From Alphaproteobacteria bacterium (GTDB taxonomy: Bacteria; Pseudomonadota; Alphaproteobacteria; Rs-D84), in the NCBI GenBank assembly GCA_017642565.1, contig JAGCOU010000049.1, positions 1-14,142 on the forward strand: 14,142 bases of DNA, written 5' to 3'. The position numbers and the translations under genes were made by a program. Shown in pieces: positions 1-7,267 of the stretch (position 1 is its first letter; every line of letters starts with the position of its first letter). The notes beneath the pieces were generated by a model, which saw only the letters and a list, made by a program, of their open reading frames with translations, was not told the origin of the DNA and ran no database searches.

Positions 1-427
1 ATATATATTTTCCGCCGAAATGACGCCATTGCCAACCATAAATTGGACCTAAATCACGACCTTCAAGCATGGCTTCGTTTTTAGCTTGTTTGTCTGTTTC
101 TGGCGATAAACAACCTTTTATGTGTAATTATTTTCTTTTTTGTTCGTAAATTGGTGTCCAACAATCAATGTTTGACCATTCGTCCCATATGTGACAGTTC
201 CTATCTTGTAACCATTTTTTGTCGGTAATACCTTTGATAAAAAATTCTAATTCTGTTGAAATATTTTTTAACCCCATTTTTTTAGTAGTAACAAGCGGAA
301 AACCTTCTTCCATATTGTGTTCAAATGTTGCACCCCATGGAATTCTTATTGTTTTAATGCCTGTGCGATTATCGGACAAAGTGCCGTTTCTAAGACAGTT
401 GTCTAAGATATCAAGATACGCTTTCAT
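1..427 (-). pseudogene. thyA: thymidylate synthase, 5' part, interrupted by an in-frame stop and cut by the window edge
   Basis: The gene reads leftward from an ATG at 427, with a good ribosome binding site (AAAGGAAA) just upstream. Thymidylate synthase makes dTMP from dUMP using methylene-tetrahydrofolate. The first 99 residues align well with the family: the RTG motif at residues 21-23 (R21 binds the dUMP phosphate), EGFPLVTTKK, and IWDEW near residue 80. A TAA codon then lies at 128-130. Translating on in the same frame gives LHIKGCLSPETDKQ and then the unmistakable ThyA segment EGRDLGPIYGWQWRHFGG to the window edge. The frame does not shift, so one base substitution (for example GAA to TAA) explains the break better than an indel. 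The catalytic cysteine region lies outside the window. The gene may be truly inactivated, or the stop may be an assembly or sequencing error; recoding is unlikely because TAA ends most genes here. Confidence 0.85.
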
Positions 428-482
428 TATAAAATTTCCTTTCTTTTAATTTTCCTGTTCTCTCTTCTGCTGTTTTGGGAAA

Positions 483-511
483 ACTGTAAGCCAGCAAGTA
501 AAAAAAGTCAA
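483..511 (-). promoter_or_regulatory. candidate thyA promoter
   Basis: On the minus strand, TTGACT (506-511) and TACAGT (483-488) are separated by 17 bases, upstream of the thyA start. The -35 box is close to consensus and the -10 is moderate. It sits immediately after the tig terminator, as expected for an independent unit. Predicted from sequence only. Confidence 0.5.
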
Positions 512-512
512 T

Positions 513-540
513 AAAAAAACCGCCATATTGGCGGTTTTTT
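513..540 (-). terminator. rho-independent terminator of tig
   Basis: A 6-bp stem (CCGCCA/TGGCGG) with a 3-base loop is flanked by a run of 7 A on one side and 6 T on the other, so it can work on both strands. It begins one base past the tig stop codon. It also separates tig from the downstream thyA promoter. Confidence 0.85.
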
Positions 541-541
541 G

Positions 542-1852
542 CTATTTTACAGGTGCCTGTTCGAACAATTCTTTGGCAGACACAGATTTTTCTTTGTGCT
601 TTACATGTTTCAACATTGCGTCCAATGCTTTTCTTTCAAAAAGCATGCCGCGCATCATAGCAACAGCGTTTTGATTTTTGTTATAGAAATCAAATATTTG
701 TTTTGGATCTGGATAACGAGACGCCTCTGCCCAAATGGCTTGTTGCATGTCATCACGAGTCACTTCGACTTTGTGAGCGGTGCCCCATTCTGCCAAGACC
801 AAGCCCAATTTAACGCGCTGTTCGGCTTCTTTCTTTTCTTTCTTTTCGTCCCATTTATGGTCTTTGCAGTTTTTATCATCACAGTGTTGATGTTGTGCAT
901 CGTGTTCTTGCTTTGCCATATTTAATTCTTGTTCAACTAGACTTTGTGGCAAATCCATTTTTACCTTTTCTCCCAAAACTTCCAACAATTCATTGCGCAT
1001 TTCGCGTTGAGCGGCGTCTTCGTATTGGGCGTTGATGATTTTGCGAATATGTTCTTTTAATTTTTCAACAGATTCATGACCGACTTCTTTTGCCAAATCG
1101 TCATTTAATTCTGGCAAAATATGTTTGCGAACTTCATGAACTTTGACTTCAAATCTAGCTTTTTTGCCAGCCAAGTGTTCAGCATGATATTCTTTTGGAA
1201 AGGTGACATTTACATCAAATTCATCACCTGTTTTGTGACCGATGATTTGGTCTTCGAATCCTGGAATAAATGCGCCGGAGCCCAAAATCAAATGATGTTT
1301 TTTTGCTTCGCCACCTTCGAAAGCCTCTTTGCCAACAAAACCTTTGAAATCTATGACGGCGACATCGCCATTGGCTGCTTTGTATTTTTCGTCTTGCTTT
1401 TCAGCGACACTGCGAGATTTGCGGATGTTTTCCAAAGCGGTTTCTACTTCTTTTTCGTCCAATTTAGTAACTTTCTTGGTTACTGTGATTTTGCTTAAAT
1501 CAATTTCAGGCATATTTGGCAAGATATCAAATTCCATAGAATATTCAACATCTTTACCAATTTCAAAACCCTTGAAATCAACCTTTGGTTGTGCGGCAAG
1601 GCGTAAATGTTTTTCTTTGATATATTCTTGTAAATCGTTGTTTAAAGCTTTGTCAACAGCTTCGCTCCAAGCGGAAGCGTTATGTTGTGTGCGTAAAATA
1701 GACAATGGAATATGTCCAGGGCGAAAACCACGCATTTTTGCTTTCTTGCCGAATTCTGTTAAAATTTTATCAGCGGCAGCCTGCATATCTTTGGCGCTGA
1801 TTTTTCCAGATACTGAATAATGTAAATCTTTAATTTTTTCTTTTGTAAACAT
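542..1852 (-). CDS. tig: trigger factor, ribosome-associated chaperone
   Basis: This 436-residue protein binds the ribosome near the exit tunnel and shields nascent chains. The N-terminal ribosome-docking signature GFRPGHIP is at residues 42-49. The FKBP-like peptidyl-prolyl isomerase domain spans about 163-243, including VAVIDFKG and FIPGFEDQIIG. The helical arm domain follows, with LVEQEL and the region EQRVKLGLVLAEWG. I chose the ATG at 1852 because AAAGGA precedes it at good spacing and the protein then starts like other trigger factors; the 34 residues encoded upstream look unrelated. The length matches the family (about 430). An oddity is a His/Cys-rich insert in the arm, about residues 317-332 (H317, H321, H323, C324, C329, H332), followed by a Lys/Glu run. 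The gene has its own promoter and terminator, and ends in TAG. Confidence 0.96.
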   Translation of the reverse strand: MFTKEKIKDLHYSVSGKISAKDMQAAADKILTEFGKKAKMRGFRPGHIPLSILRTQHNASAWSEAVDKALNNDLQEYIKEKHLRLAAQPKVDFKGFEIGKDVEYSMEFDILPNMPEIDLSKITVTKKVTKLDEKEVETALENIRKSRSVAEKQDEKYKAANGDVAVIDFKGFVGKEAFEGGEAKKHHLILGSGAFIPGFEDQIIGHKTGDEFDVNVTFPKEYHAEHLAGKKARFEVKVHEVRKHILPELNDDLAKEVGHESVEKLKEHIRKIINAQYEDAAQREMRNELLEVLGEKVKMDLPQSLVEQELNMAKQEHDAQHQHCDDKNCKDHKWDEKKEKKEAEQRVKLGLVLAEWGTAHKVEVTRDDMQQAIWAEASRYPDPKQIFDFYNKNQNAVAMMRGMLFERKALDAMLKHVKHKEKSVSAKELFEQAPVK

Positions 1853-1882
1853 TGTTTTTCCTTTGGATGTTAAACTGGCATG

Positions 1883-1911
1883 ATTATACACATGTTTTTT
1901 TATAAATTCAA
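1883..1911 (-). promoter_or_regulatory. tig promoter (sigma70 type)
   Basis: On the minus strand, TTGAAT (1906-1911) and a perfect TATAAT (1883-1888) are separated by 17 bases. Transcription would start near 1876, giving a short leader of about two dozen bases before the tig ATG. Confidence 0.75.
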
Positions 1912-1943
1912 CATAAAGATTTATAAAAAATGGATAAAACAAG

Positions 1944-1964
1944 AAACCGCCCATTGGGCGGTTT
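1944..1964 (-). terminator. rho-independent terminator of rplM-rpsI
   Basis: A 9-bp inverted repeat AAACCGCCC / GGGCGGTTT with a 3-base loop lies about 25 bases past the rpsI stop. On the minus strand the T tract is imperfect (TTTCTTGTTTT), so termination may be partial. It lies upstream of the tig promoter. Confidence 0.75.
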
Positions 1965-1989
1965 TGTATAGGTTTTTGTTCGCAAATAA

Positions 1990-2526
1990 TTAACGTTTGC
2001 TGAACTGAGTAGAACGACGAGCCTTGTGGTAACCATAGTGCTTACGTTCAACAACACGGCTATCGCGAGTTAAGAATCCAGCAACCTTTAATGCCTTGCG
2101 CAAATCCGGTTCTGCTTTTTCCAAAGCCTTAGAAATACCGTGTTTAACTGCGCCAGCTTGACCTGATAAGCCACCACCTTGGACCATCGCGATTACATCG
2201 TATGCGCCATCGCGTTTTGTGACATCAAATGGTTGAACCAAAATCATTTGCAACACAGGGCGTTTAAAATATTCTTTCATAGCAACGCCGTTGATAGTGA
2301 TGTTGCCCTTGCCTGGCATTAAGTATACGCGAGCAACAGAGTCTTTACGTTTTCCTGTTGCGTAAATTGCGCTAGACAATTTTGCGTTTGCCACAGGAGC
2401 CTTAGCGGCCGCTGTTTTTGTTGCAGTTGTTTTTGTTGTAGTTGTTTTTGCAGTCGTTGCTTTTTTTGCAGGGGCTGCTTTCTTAGCAGTTGTTTTTGTT
2501 GCTGCTGTTTTTTTTGTTTCTGTCAT
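1990..2526 (-). CDS. rpsI: 30S ribosomal protein S9 with a Lys/Ala/Thr-rich N-terminal tail
   Basis: The S9 core starts near residue 54 (YATGKRKDSVARV) and runs to the conserved C-terminus RRSTQFSKR, whose tail contacts P-site tRNA in the small subunit. GGGLSGQAGAVKHGI and HYGYHKARR are further S9 hallmarks. At 178 residues it is longer than the roughly 130-residue E. coli protein because of an N-terminal extension of about 50 residues, almost entirely Lys, Ala and Thr, resembling histone H1 tails. Extensions are common on alphaproteobacterial S9, but I know of them with a different composition. The ATG shares its A with the rplM stop (TAATG), so translation is probably coupled to rplM. The terminator at 1944-1964 follows. 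Confidence 0.96.
   Translation of the reverse strand: MTETKKTAATKTTAKKAAPAKKATTAKTTTTKTTATKTAAAKAPVANAKLSSAIYATGKRKDSVARVYLMPGKGNITINGVAMKEYFKRPVLQMILVQPFDVTKRDGAYDVIAMVQGGGLSGQAGAVKHGISKALEKAEPDLRKALKVAGFLTRDSRVVERKHYGYHKARRSTQFSKR
2398..2514 (-). repeat. low-complexity repeat coding the S9 N-terminal tail
   Basis: This part of rpsI consists of imperfect repeats of a unit like GTTGTTTTTG (plus-strand reading). It encodes residues 5-43, nearly all Lys, Thr and Ala (for example KTTTTKTTATK). Such a tract could vary in length between strains by slippage. Confidence 0.7.
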
Positions 2527-2999
2527 TATTCGCCCCTTTTGTTTTTACGGTTTAACGAACCAAAATCAATAACGATTGGGTTTTGTGCGGCGTGTTTGTG
2601 TTCTGCGCCTGCATAAACATGCAATTTAGTCAAACGTTTGTTTGCCAGTGCTACTGCGGTACGGCGACCCATCATGCGTTTTACTGCGTTTGTAACCAAT
2701 TTTTCTGGTTTTTCAGTGCGCATTTGACCCAAAGTTCTTTCTTTGGTGCTGCCTGTCCACAAAGAATGCCAAAAGAATTTTGTTTTTTCGGCTTTGTGTC
2801 CAGTTAAAGCAACTTTGTCAGCATTAATAATGATAACGTGGTCACCGCAATCCATGTTCGGTGTCCATGTTGGTTTGTTTTTGCCACGCAGGATGTTTGC
2901 AGTATATGCTGCAAGACGACCCAATGTGCAATTTGTTGCGTCAATCAGATACCACTTGGCTTCCAATTCGCATTTTTTTAACGATTTTGTCGTTGTCAT
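2526..2999 (-). CDS. rplM: 50S ribosomal protein L13
   Basis: L13 is an early-assembling large-subunit protein that binds 23S rRNA. Family features at 157 residues include WYLIDATNCTLGRLA (16-30), WTPNMDCGDHVIIINADKVA (45-64), the TGHK loop and YAGAEHKHAAQNP near 129-141. I chose the ATG at 2999: it has AAGG seven bases upstream and matches the usual L13 start, while the 23 residues encoded upstream overlap the promoter and look unrelated. The segment after AVKRMM reads GRRTAVALANKRL where most L13 proteins have MLPK-like sequence, a mild divergence. It is first in an operon with rpsI, the usual pairing in bacteria. Confidence 0.96.
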   Translation of the reverse strand: MTTTKSLKKCELEAKWYLIDATNCTLGRLAAYTANILRGKNKPTWTPNMDCGDHVIIINADKVALTGHKAEKTKFFWHSLWTGSTKERTLGQMRTEKPEKLVTNAVKRMMGRRTAVALANKRLTKLHVYAGAEHKHAAQNPIVIDFGSLNRKNKRGE

Positions 3000-3039
3000 G
3001 TTTTTACCTTTTTTGTGTTTGTTAAAAAATAACAGGCGT

Positions 3040-3068
3040 ATTATGAAGCAAACCTGCAGAAAAGTCAA
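3040..3068 (-). promoter_or_regulatory. rplM-rpsI promoter
   Basis: On the minus strand, TTGACT (3063-3068) and CATAAT (3040-3045) are separated by 17 bases. The predicted start near 3033 gives a leader of about 35 bases with the AAGG ribosome binding site. Confidence 0.7.
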
Positions 3069-3081
3069 GAAAAATCAATAC

Positions 3082-3095
3082 GGTATTATAATACC
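3082..3095. promoter_or_regulatory. perfect 14-bp palindrome between divergent promoters
   Basis: GGTATTATAATACC is a perfect inverted repeat without a spacer. It lies 13 bases from the -35 box of rplM and 17 bases from the -35 box of the gene at 3172. This is an operator-like position at about -55 to -60 for both. No protein is known to bind it, and an A+T-rich palindrome could arise by chance. Confidence 0.4.
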
Positions 3096-3112
3096 ATTAA
3101 GACTAAGGTAGT

Positions 3113-3141
3113 TTGATTTTGAAATAAAGTTATGATACAAT
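3113..3141 (+). promoter_or_regulatory. promoter of the unknown gene at 3172
   Basis: TTGATT (3113-3118) and TACAAT (3136-3141) are separated by 17 bases. The gene's ribosome binding site AAGGGG (3160-3165) follows, six bases before the ATG. Confidence 0.65.
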
Positions 3142-3171
3142 CAATATAAATAAGTAACTAAGGGGTTAATT

Positions 3172-4230
3172 ATGTCTTATTATAAAAAATATGTAGAACC
3201 TGTTGTTGTAAACATTAAACCTTTGTTAGAAAAAGAAACAAAAAAAGGAACAAAGTTAATAAACGTTATAAGACTTCAAAAAATAGTGGCGAACATTAAA
3301 AAACCGTTGTTTGAAATCCGTAGCAAAAAATACAAAGAAAAAAAGATTTTTGAATTATATCAGGAACTTTATGATATGTATAAAGATATGGTGTATATTT
3401 TAGAGGCACAATATCCTGATATCTCTGGTCGTGCAGAAAATTTTGTTATGATAAATATGCCTGCTGATGGTAATAAGAAAAAAGCCACTGCATCTAGATT
3501 TGTACAACAAAATGACAATTTAAAGTCCCGAGACATCCCTGTTGGAACAACGGAATATGAAATACCTAAGAAATATCGTGGTATTTTGGGCAAACCTAAT
3601 TCTAATGGCAATGTTTATATTAATAAAAGCACTTCGGGAAACAATGCAACATATTTATGGGTTGTCCCTAAAGATGGCAAAGCTAAAGCCACATCAAGTT
3701 TGTTTTATTATGATCTTTCCAGGGCTGTTAGTGGACGCGAGAGTTTAGAAACGGCAGCAAGTGAATTTAAAAAAATGGCGAATATGACAAAATTTCATGA
3801 TGCAACAGATAAAAGAAACAGACCTCGCAAAGGAGGGGTATGGCTTGAAAAAGAACTTGCCCAAGAAATTCAAAATTATGGCAGGTTTGAACGCGCCGCC
3901 AAAGAACGCAAAAGACAAGAAGAACCCTATAAAAATACAGAGGCAGAATTATTAAAAAGCATTTCGCGACAGGAAGAGATTGTTAATAGGTTGCGTATTG
4001 CTTCTCAAAATAAAATGGCCGATGTTGTTGCTGCTGGGAAGAACGCAAGAATAAGCGCTTTTAAAAATGCCCAGGAAAAAGTTGCCAGATTGATAGTAGA
4101 GCAAAAAAAACTTCAAACTTTGCGAGATTACTTGAAACGCGTAAGAAAAAACAAAGAAACTGTTAATAAAAGATTTTTAAAGTCCATAGAGCAGGAATTG
4201 CTACAAAATTATTATAGAAGAGAAAGATAA
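3172..4230 (+). CDS. uncharacterised lysine-rich coiled-coil protein
   Basis: I do not recognise this 352-residue protein. It has no signal peptide or membrane segment, so it is probably cytoplasmic. It is strongly basic and I see no cysteine. Residues about 30-80 look helical and Lys/Tyr-rich. Residues about 90-185 look more mixed and may fold as a beta-containing domain (YEIPKKYRGILGKP, NATYLWVVPKDGK). Residues about 225-350 are heptad-like, charged and helical, consistent with a long coiled coil (ELLKSISRQEEIVNRLR, VARLIVEQKKLQTLRDYL). It has a clear promoter, a strong ribosome binding site and a terminator, so it is a real single-gene unit. The basic charge would fit nucleic-acid binding, but that is only a guess. 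It is probably lineage-specific. Confidence 0.75.
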   Translation: MSYYKKYVEPVVVNIKPLLEKETKKGTKLINVIRLQKIVANIKKPLFEIRSKKYKEKKIFELYQELYDMYKDMVYILEAQYPDISGRAENFVMINMPADGNKKKATASRFVQQNDNLKSRDIPVGTTEYEIPKKYRGILGKPNSNGNVYINKSTSGNNATYLWVVPKDGKAKATSSLFYYDLSRAVSGRESLETAASEFKKMANMTKFHDATDKRNRPRKGGVWLEKELAQEIQNYGRFERAAKERKRQEEPYKNTEAELLKSISRQEEIVNRLRIASQNKMADVVAAGKNARISAFKNAQEKVARLIVEQKKLQTLRDYLKRVRKNKETVNKRFLKSIEQELLQNYYRRER

Positions 4231-4256
4231 AAAAAACGCCCTTTTGGGCGTTTTTT
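4231..4256. terminator. bidirectional terminator shared by the 3172 gene and argS
   Basis: The stem CGCCC/GGGCG with loop TTTT (4237-4250) is flanked by 6 A and 7 T. It starts directly after the stop of the plus-strand gene, and its T tract runs into the argS stop codon on the other strand. One hairpin therefore fits both converging genes. Confidence 0.85.
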
Positions 4257-5965
4257 TACATTTCTTTTGGAATTTTTAATCCCATCAAATCAATCGCTGT
4301 TGCCAATGTGTCGAACGCCAATTTTGCGATATACAGGCGCCCTGCTTTTGTTTTAGCGTCTATATCGTCACGTAAAATTGGACAGTTATGATAGAAATTG
4401 TTAATTAATTGGCACAAATCATAGGCGTAATATGCAACCATATCTGTGGCACGATTTTCGTATGCAGATAATATAGTGTGCTCAAAATCCATGATTTCAA
4501 TCAACAAATTGCGTTCTTCGCCTGTCAATTCGTAATCGTGTTGTTTTATTATGTCTGTGTTTGCGCGTTTTAAAACGGAATTCAAACGAACCGCGGTATA
4601 TAATATATATGGTCCGGTTTTTCCTTCGAAACTGGTGACAGAGTTTGGTTCAAATATGTAATCAGATTTTACATCGTGAATCAAATCGTTAAATTTAACC
4701 GCCGCCAGCGCAATTGATGTAATCGTTTCGTTATCTAGTTGCTTTCCTGATTCGGCAACGCGTGCCCGTACAGCCTCGTTAGCTATGTCGAATATATCGT
4801 TTAATCCTGCGGCGTTTCCATCACGGGTTTTAAATGGCTTCCCGTCTTTGCCATTTATAGTTCCATATCCAATATATTCAAATTTATTATATGGGTATAT
4901 TCCAGACATATCAGATACACGGAACAAACGTTCAAAGTGCAAAGATTGACGCAAGTCTGTAAAATAAATGATTATATCAGGCTTGTCCGTTTTTTTGCGA
5001 CAATATACTGCTGCCAAATCTGTAGTATCGTAAGTATCTGCCCCACGAGAATCTTTCCACATATATGGCGGAATTGGTGCGTTGTCATCGTCACGACGGA
5101 CATTTATAACCCTTGCACCATCGCTTTCATAAATCATGTTTTTGCTGTCTAAGATTTTTTCTACTTCGTTTACATATTGTGCCGCATTACGTTCGCCAAG
5201 ATCATAATCAAACGGCAATATATTTAATCTTTGCACCGTTGCGTTCATTGAATCTAGAGATATTGCTAAAAACTTTTCATATAATGCAAAATATCCAGGG
5301 TGTCCAGCTTGAAATTTGGCCTTGAATTCTTGGGCGCGCGCCTGAAATTCAGGGTCTTTTTTTGCCAAAGCGGATGCAGACGGATAATAAGTATCCAATT
5401 CTTTTGAATCTATTGTATAATCTACTGGGGTGTCTGGGTTGAAATCGTCTTTAAAATAAGGCAGCTCTGGGTGTAGACGTTCAATCCATGCAAGAACCAA
5501 CCCCATCGGTTTTCCCCAATCGCCAATATGGTTCCATGAAAATGTTTTGTGTCCAACGAATTTAAATATTCTGTTTAACGTGTCGCCAACAATGGAAGTT
5601 CTTAAATGTCCAATATGCAAGGATTTAGCAACATTATATGCACCATAATCCATATCAATAACCAAAGGTTTTTCTGCCTTCATAGGTGTCGGTGCAGAAG
5701 CGTTTTGCAGGATAAAATCATCCTTGATTTTGATATTGATAAAGCCAGGACCTGCGATAGAAACCTCTTTAACAAAATCTAATTCTTGTAATTTTGGCAT
5801 AAATTCGTTAGCTAATTCTCGTGGATTTTTGTGTAATGTTTTTGCGCCCACCATAGCAGCGTTTGTTGAAAAATCACCGAAATCACGATTTTTTGGAACT
5901 TCAAGATTTGCGCTAAATCCTAATTTTTTATTTATCTCGTTTGATACATGTTTATATAAATTCAT
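4256..5965 (-). CDS. argS: arginyl-tRNA synthetase
   Basis: This 569-residue class I synthetase charges tRNA-Arg. The N-terminal tRNA-recognition domain includes KNRDFGDFSTNAA (25-37) and AGPGFINIKI (71-80). The catalytic HIGH motif is at 117-120 within NVAKSLHIGHLRTS. GTINGKDGKPFKTRDGN replaces a canonical KMSKS, as is usual for bacterial ArgS. The C-terminal anticodon-binding (DALR) domain begins near FEGKTGPYILYTAVRLNSVL. The length matches the family (577 in E. coli). It starts 17 bases after the histidine kinase stop, with only a weak ribosome binding site (TGGA), which suggests co-transcription and perhaps coupling with the kinase gene. It ends inside the shared terminator. Confidence 0.96.
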   Translation of the reverse strand: MNLYKHVSNEINKKLGFSANLEVPKNRDFGDFSTNAAMVGAKTLHKNPRELANEFMPKLQELDFVKEVSIAGPGFINIKIKDDFILQNASAPTPMKAEKPLVIDMDYGAYNVAKSLHIGHLRTSIVGDTLNRIFKFVGHKTFSWNHIGDWGKPMGLVLAWIERLHPELPYFKDDFNPDTPVDYTIDSKELDTYYPSASALAKKDPEFQARAQEFKAKFQAGHPGYFALYEKFLAISLDSMNATVQRLNILPFDYDLGERNAAQYVNEVEKILDSKNMIYESDGARVINVRRDDDNAPIPPYMWKDSRGADTYDTTDLAAVYCRKKTDKPDIIIYFTDLRQSLHFERLFRVSDMSGIYPYNKFEYIGYGTINGKDGKPFKTRDGNAAGLNDIFDIANEAVRARVAESGKQLDNETITSIALAAVKFNDLIHDVKSDYIFEPNSVTSFEGKTGPYILYTAVRLNSVLKRANTDIIKQHDYELTGEERNLLIEIMDFEHTILSAYENRATDMVAYYAYDLCQLINNFYHNCPILRDDIDAKTKAGRLYIAKLAFDTLATAIDLMGLKIPKEM

Positions 5966-5982
5966 AATAAATCCATTTTTTT

Positions 5983-7263
5983 TTATAAAGGTAATACTAC
6001 ACGGACTTTCAGTCCACCAAGGTCGCTGTTTTCCAAGAATATTTCGCCACCGTGGTTTTCTATGGCTGTTTGGGCAATTGACAAGCCCAGGCCTGTTCCG
6101 CCAGTTGATTCTTTGCGAGATTCATCAAGACGAACAAATGGTTGCATAGCCAATGCTTTTTTGTCATCTGGGATGCCAATACCGTCATCTTCTATTATTA
6201 CAGTAACAGAATCTGCAGAGTCGATCTCGGTTATTTGCAATGTTTTTTTAGCAAATCTAGCGGCATTTTCAATTATGTTTGTAAACGCACTAGTTAGTGC
6301 ATTTGGACGAGCATAAAATTGAACAGGATTATCAGGAAGATTTAAAACAATCTTTTTCTTTTGTGCGGCATCTCGTGCAATGCGAGTCAACATAGCTGGC
6401 AATTCTACGGCCTGTTCTATCTCTGGCATTTCCCCGCGAGCAAACGCTAAATATCCGTTAACCATTTCTGTCATTCTGTCGATATTATGCAACAAATCTT
6501 TTTTTGTAGCGGTATCTGTTTCTACTGCTAGTCTCATACGGGTAAGAGGCGTTTTTAAATCGTGTCCCACGGCGTTTAACATATCTGTGCGAGTTTTGTT
6601 GTATCTGTTAAGACGTTCTTTCATTGTAATCATAGCAGCTGCTGCTTCGCGGATTTCAGAAGAACCGCTTGGTTTAAAGCCCGGAACATCCATGCCTCGT
6701 CCAAATTTATTTGCGGCTTTCGCAATGCGTCTTATACTGCGAGTGTGAAATATAATAAAAGGTGTGATTAATATAGACACTATGATAATAGCGCCCAACA
6801 CCCAGATAAGAAATACTTCGGCACTGGTAGAATAAATTCTGTGCATTGATGTCCCAAAAGTTGCAATTTTATGATTTTTTGTCGGGACATCTATGTATAA
6901 TAATCTTTTGCTTCTATCAATATAAATATCTGCGGGTTGTTTTAATCTTTTGTGTAAGTTCGCAGCCAATTCCCCTGCTTCGCGGTCATTGTTGTCATTG
7001 TGTTTTGGTCTGTTCAGTGTATCGTTTATAGTCACATTTATACCGATGTCGTGAGCAAGCATTTGAACTGCGTTCGTGTCGCCCTGATCCAGAAAGTGCA
7101 TCATGGTTGTAATTTCACCAGAAAGTGTTCGTGCCAAAGTAGCATGCACCCTTTTCCAGTGGTTGCCAAAAAACGCATTAGTTACAATCAGCAAAGCAAC
7201 AATTAATGGAACCAACACCATTAAAATGGTTCGTCCAAGAAAACTGCGAGGTACAAGTTTCAT
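5983..7263 (-). CDS. EnvZ-like sensor histidine kinase
   Basis: This 426-residue inner-membrane sensor has transmembrane helix 1 at about 11-33, a periplasmic region of about 115 residues, transmembrane helix 2 at about 148-172 and a HAMP linker at about 173-225. The H-box is HDLKTPLTRMRL, with phosphoacceptor H234. The ATP-binding domain has the N-box NIIENAARFA (329-338), G1 DDGIGI (359-364), the F-box PFVRLD (375-380) and G2 TGGTGLGLS (387-395). The layout and H-box match the EnvZ group. I prefer the ATG at 7263, four bases after the response-regulator stop and with GGGA upstream, over an in-frame TTG at 7278 that would overlap that gene. All catalytic motifs are intact. It is paired with the regulator just upstream; the signal is not evident. 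Confidence 0.92.
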   Translation of the reverse strand: MKLVPRSFLGRTILMVLVPLIVALLIVTNAFFGNHWKRVHATLARTLSGEITTMMHFLDQGDTNAVQMLAHDIGINVTINDTLNRPKHNDNNDREAGELAANLHKRLKQPADIYIDRSKRLLYIDVPTKNHKIATFGTSMHRIYSTSAEVFLIWVLGAIIIVSILITPFIIFHTRSIRRIAKAANKFGRGMDVPGFKPSGSSEIREAAAAMITMKERLNRYNKTRTDMLNAVGHDLKTPLTRMRLAVETDTATKKDLLHNIDRMTEMVNGYLAFARGEMPEIEQAVELPAMLTRIARDAAQKKKIVLNLPDNPVQFYARPNALTSAFTNIIENAARFAKKTLQITEIDSADSVTVIIEDDGIGIPDDKKALAMQPFVRLDESRKESTGGTGLGLSIAQTAIENHGGEIFLENSDLGGLKVRVVLPL

Positions 7264-7267
7264 GTTT

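Noticed and set aside
128..130. Reassignment of TAA as a sense codon to explain thyA
   Set aside because: TAA is the stop of 13 of the 15 intact genes here, so a local mutation or sequence error is simpler.
539..925. Plus-strand open frame opposite tig
   Set aside because: It is antisense to conserved trigger factor sequence, and its Phe/Cys-rich product reflects the complement of Lys/Glu codons.
1853..1954. Longer trigger factor start at 1954, adding 34 residues
   Set aside because: The added residues overlap the tig promoter, do not resemble the family, and the ATG at 1852 has a good ribosome binding site.
3000..3068. Longer L13 start at 3068
   Set aside because: It runs over the predicted -10 and -35 boxes; the ATG at 2999 has AAGG upstream and the usual L13 beginning.
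5963..5976. Tiny upstream frame (ATG GAT TTA TTA TGA) overlapping the argS start
   Set aside because: It has no ribosome binding site of its own and such short frames are common by chance in A+T-rich DNA.
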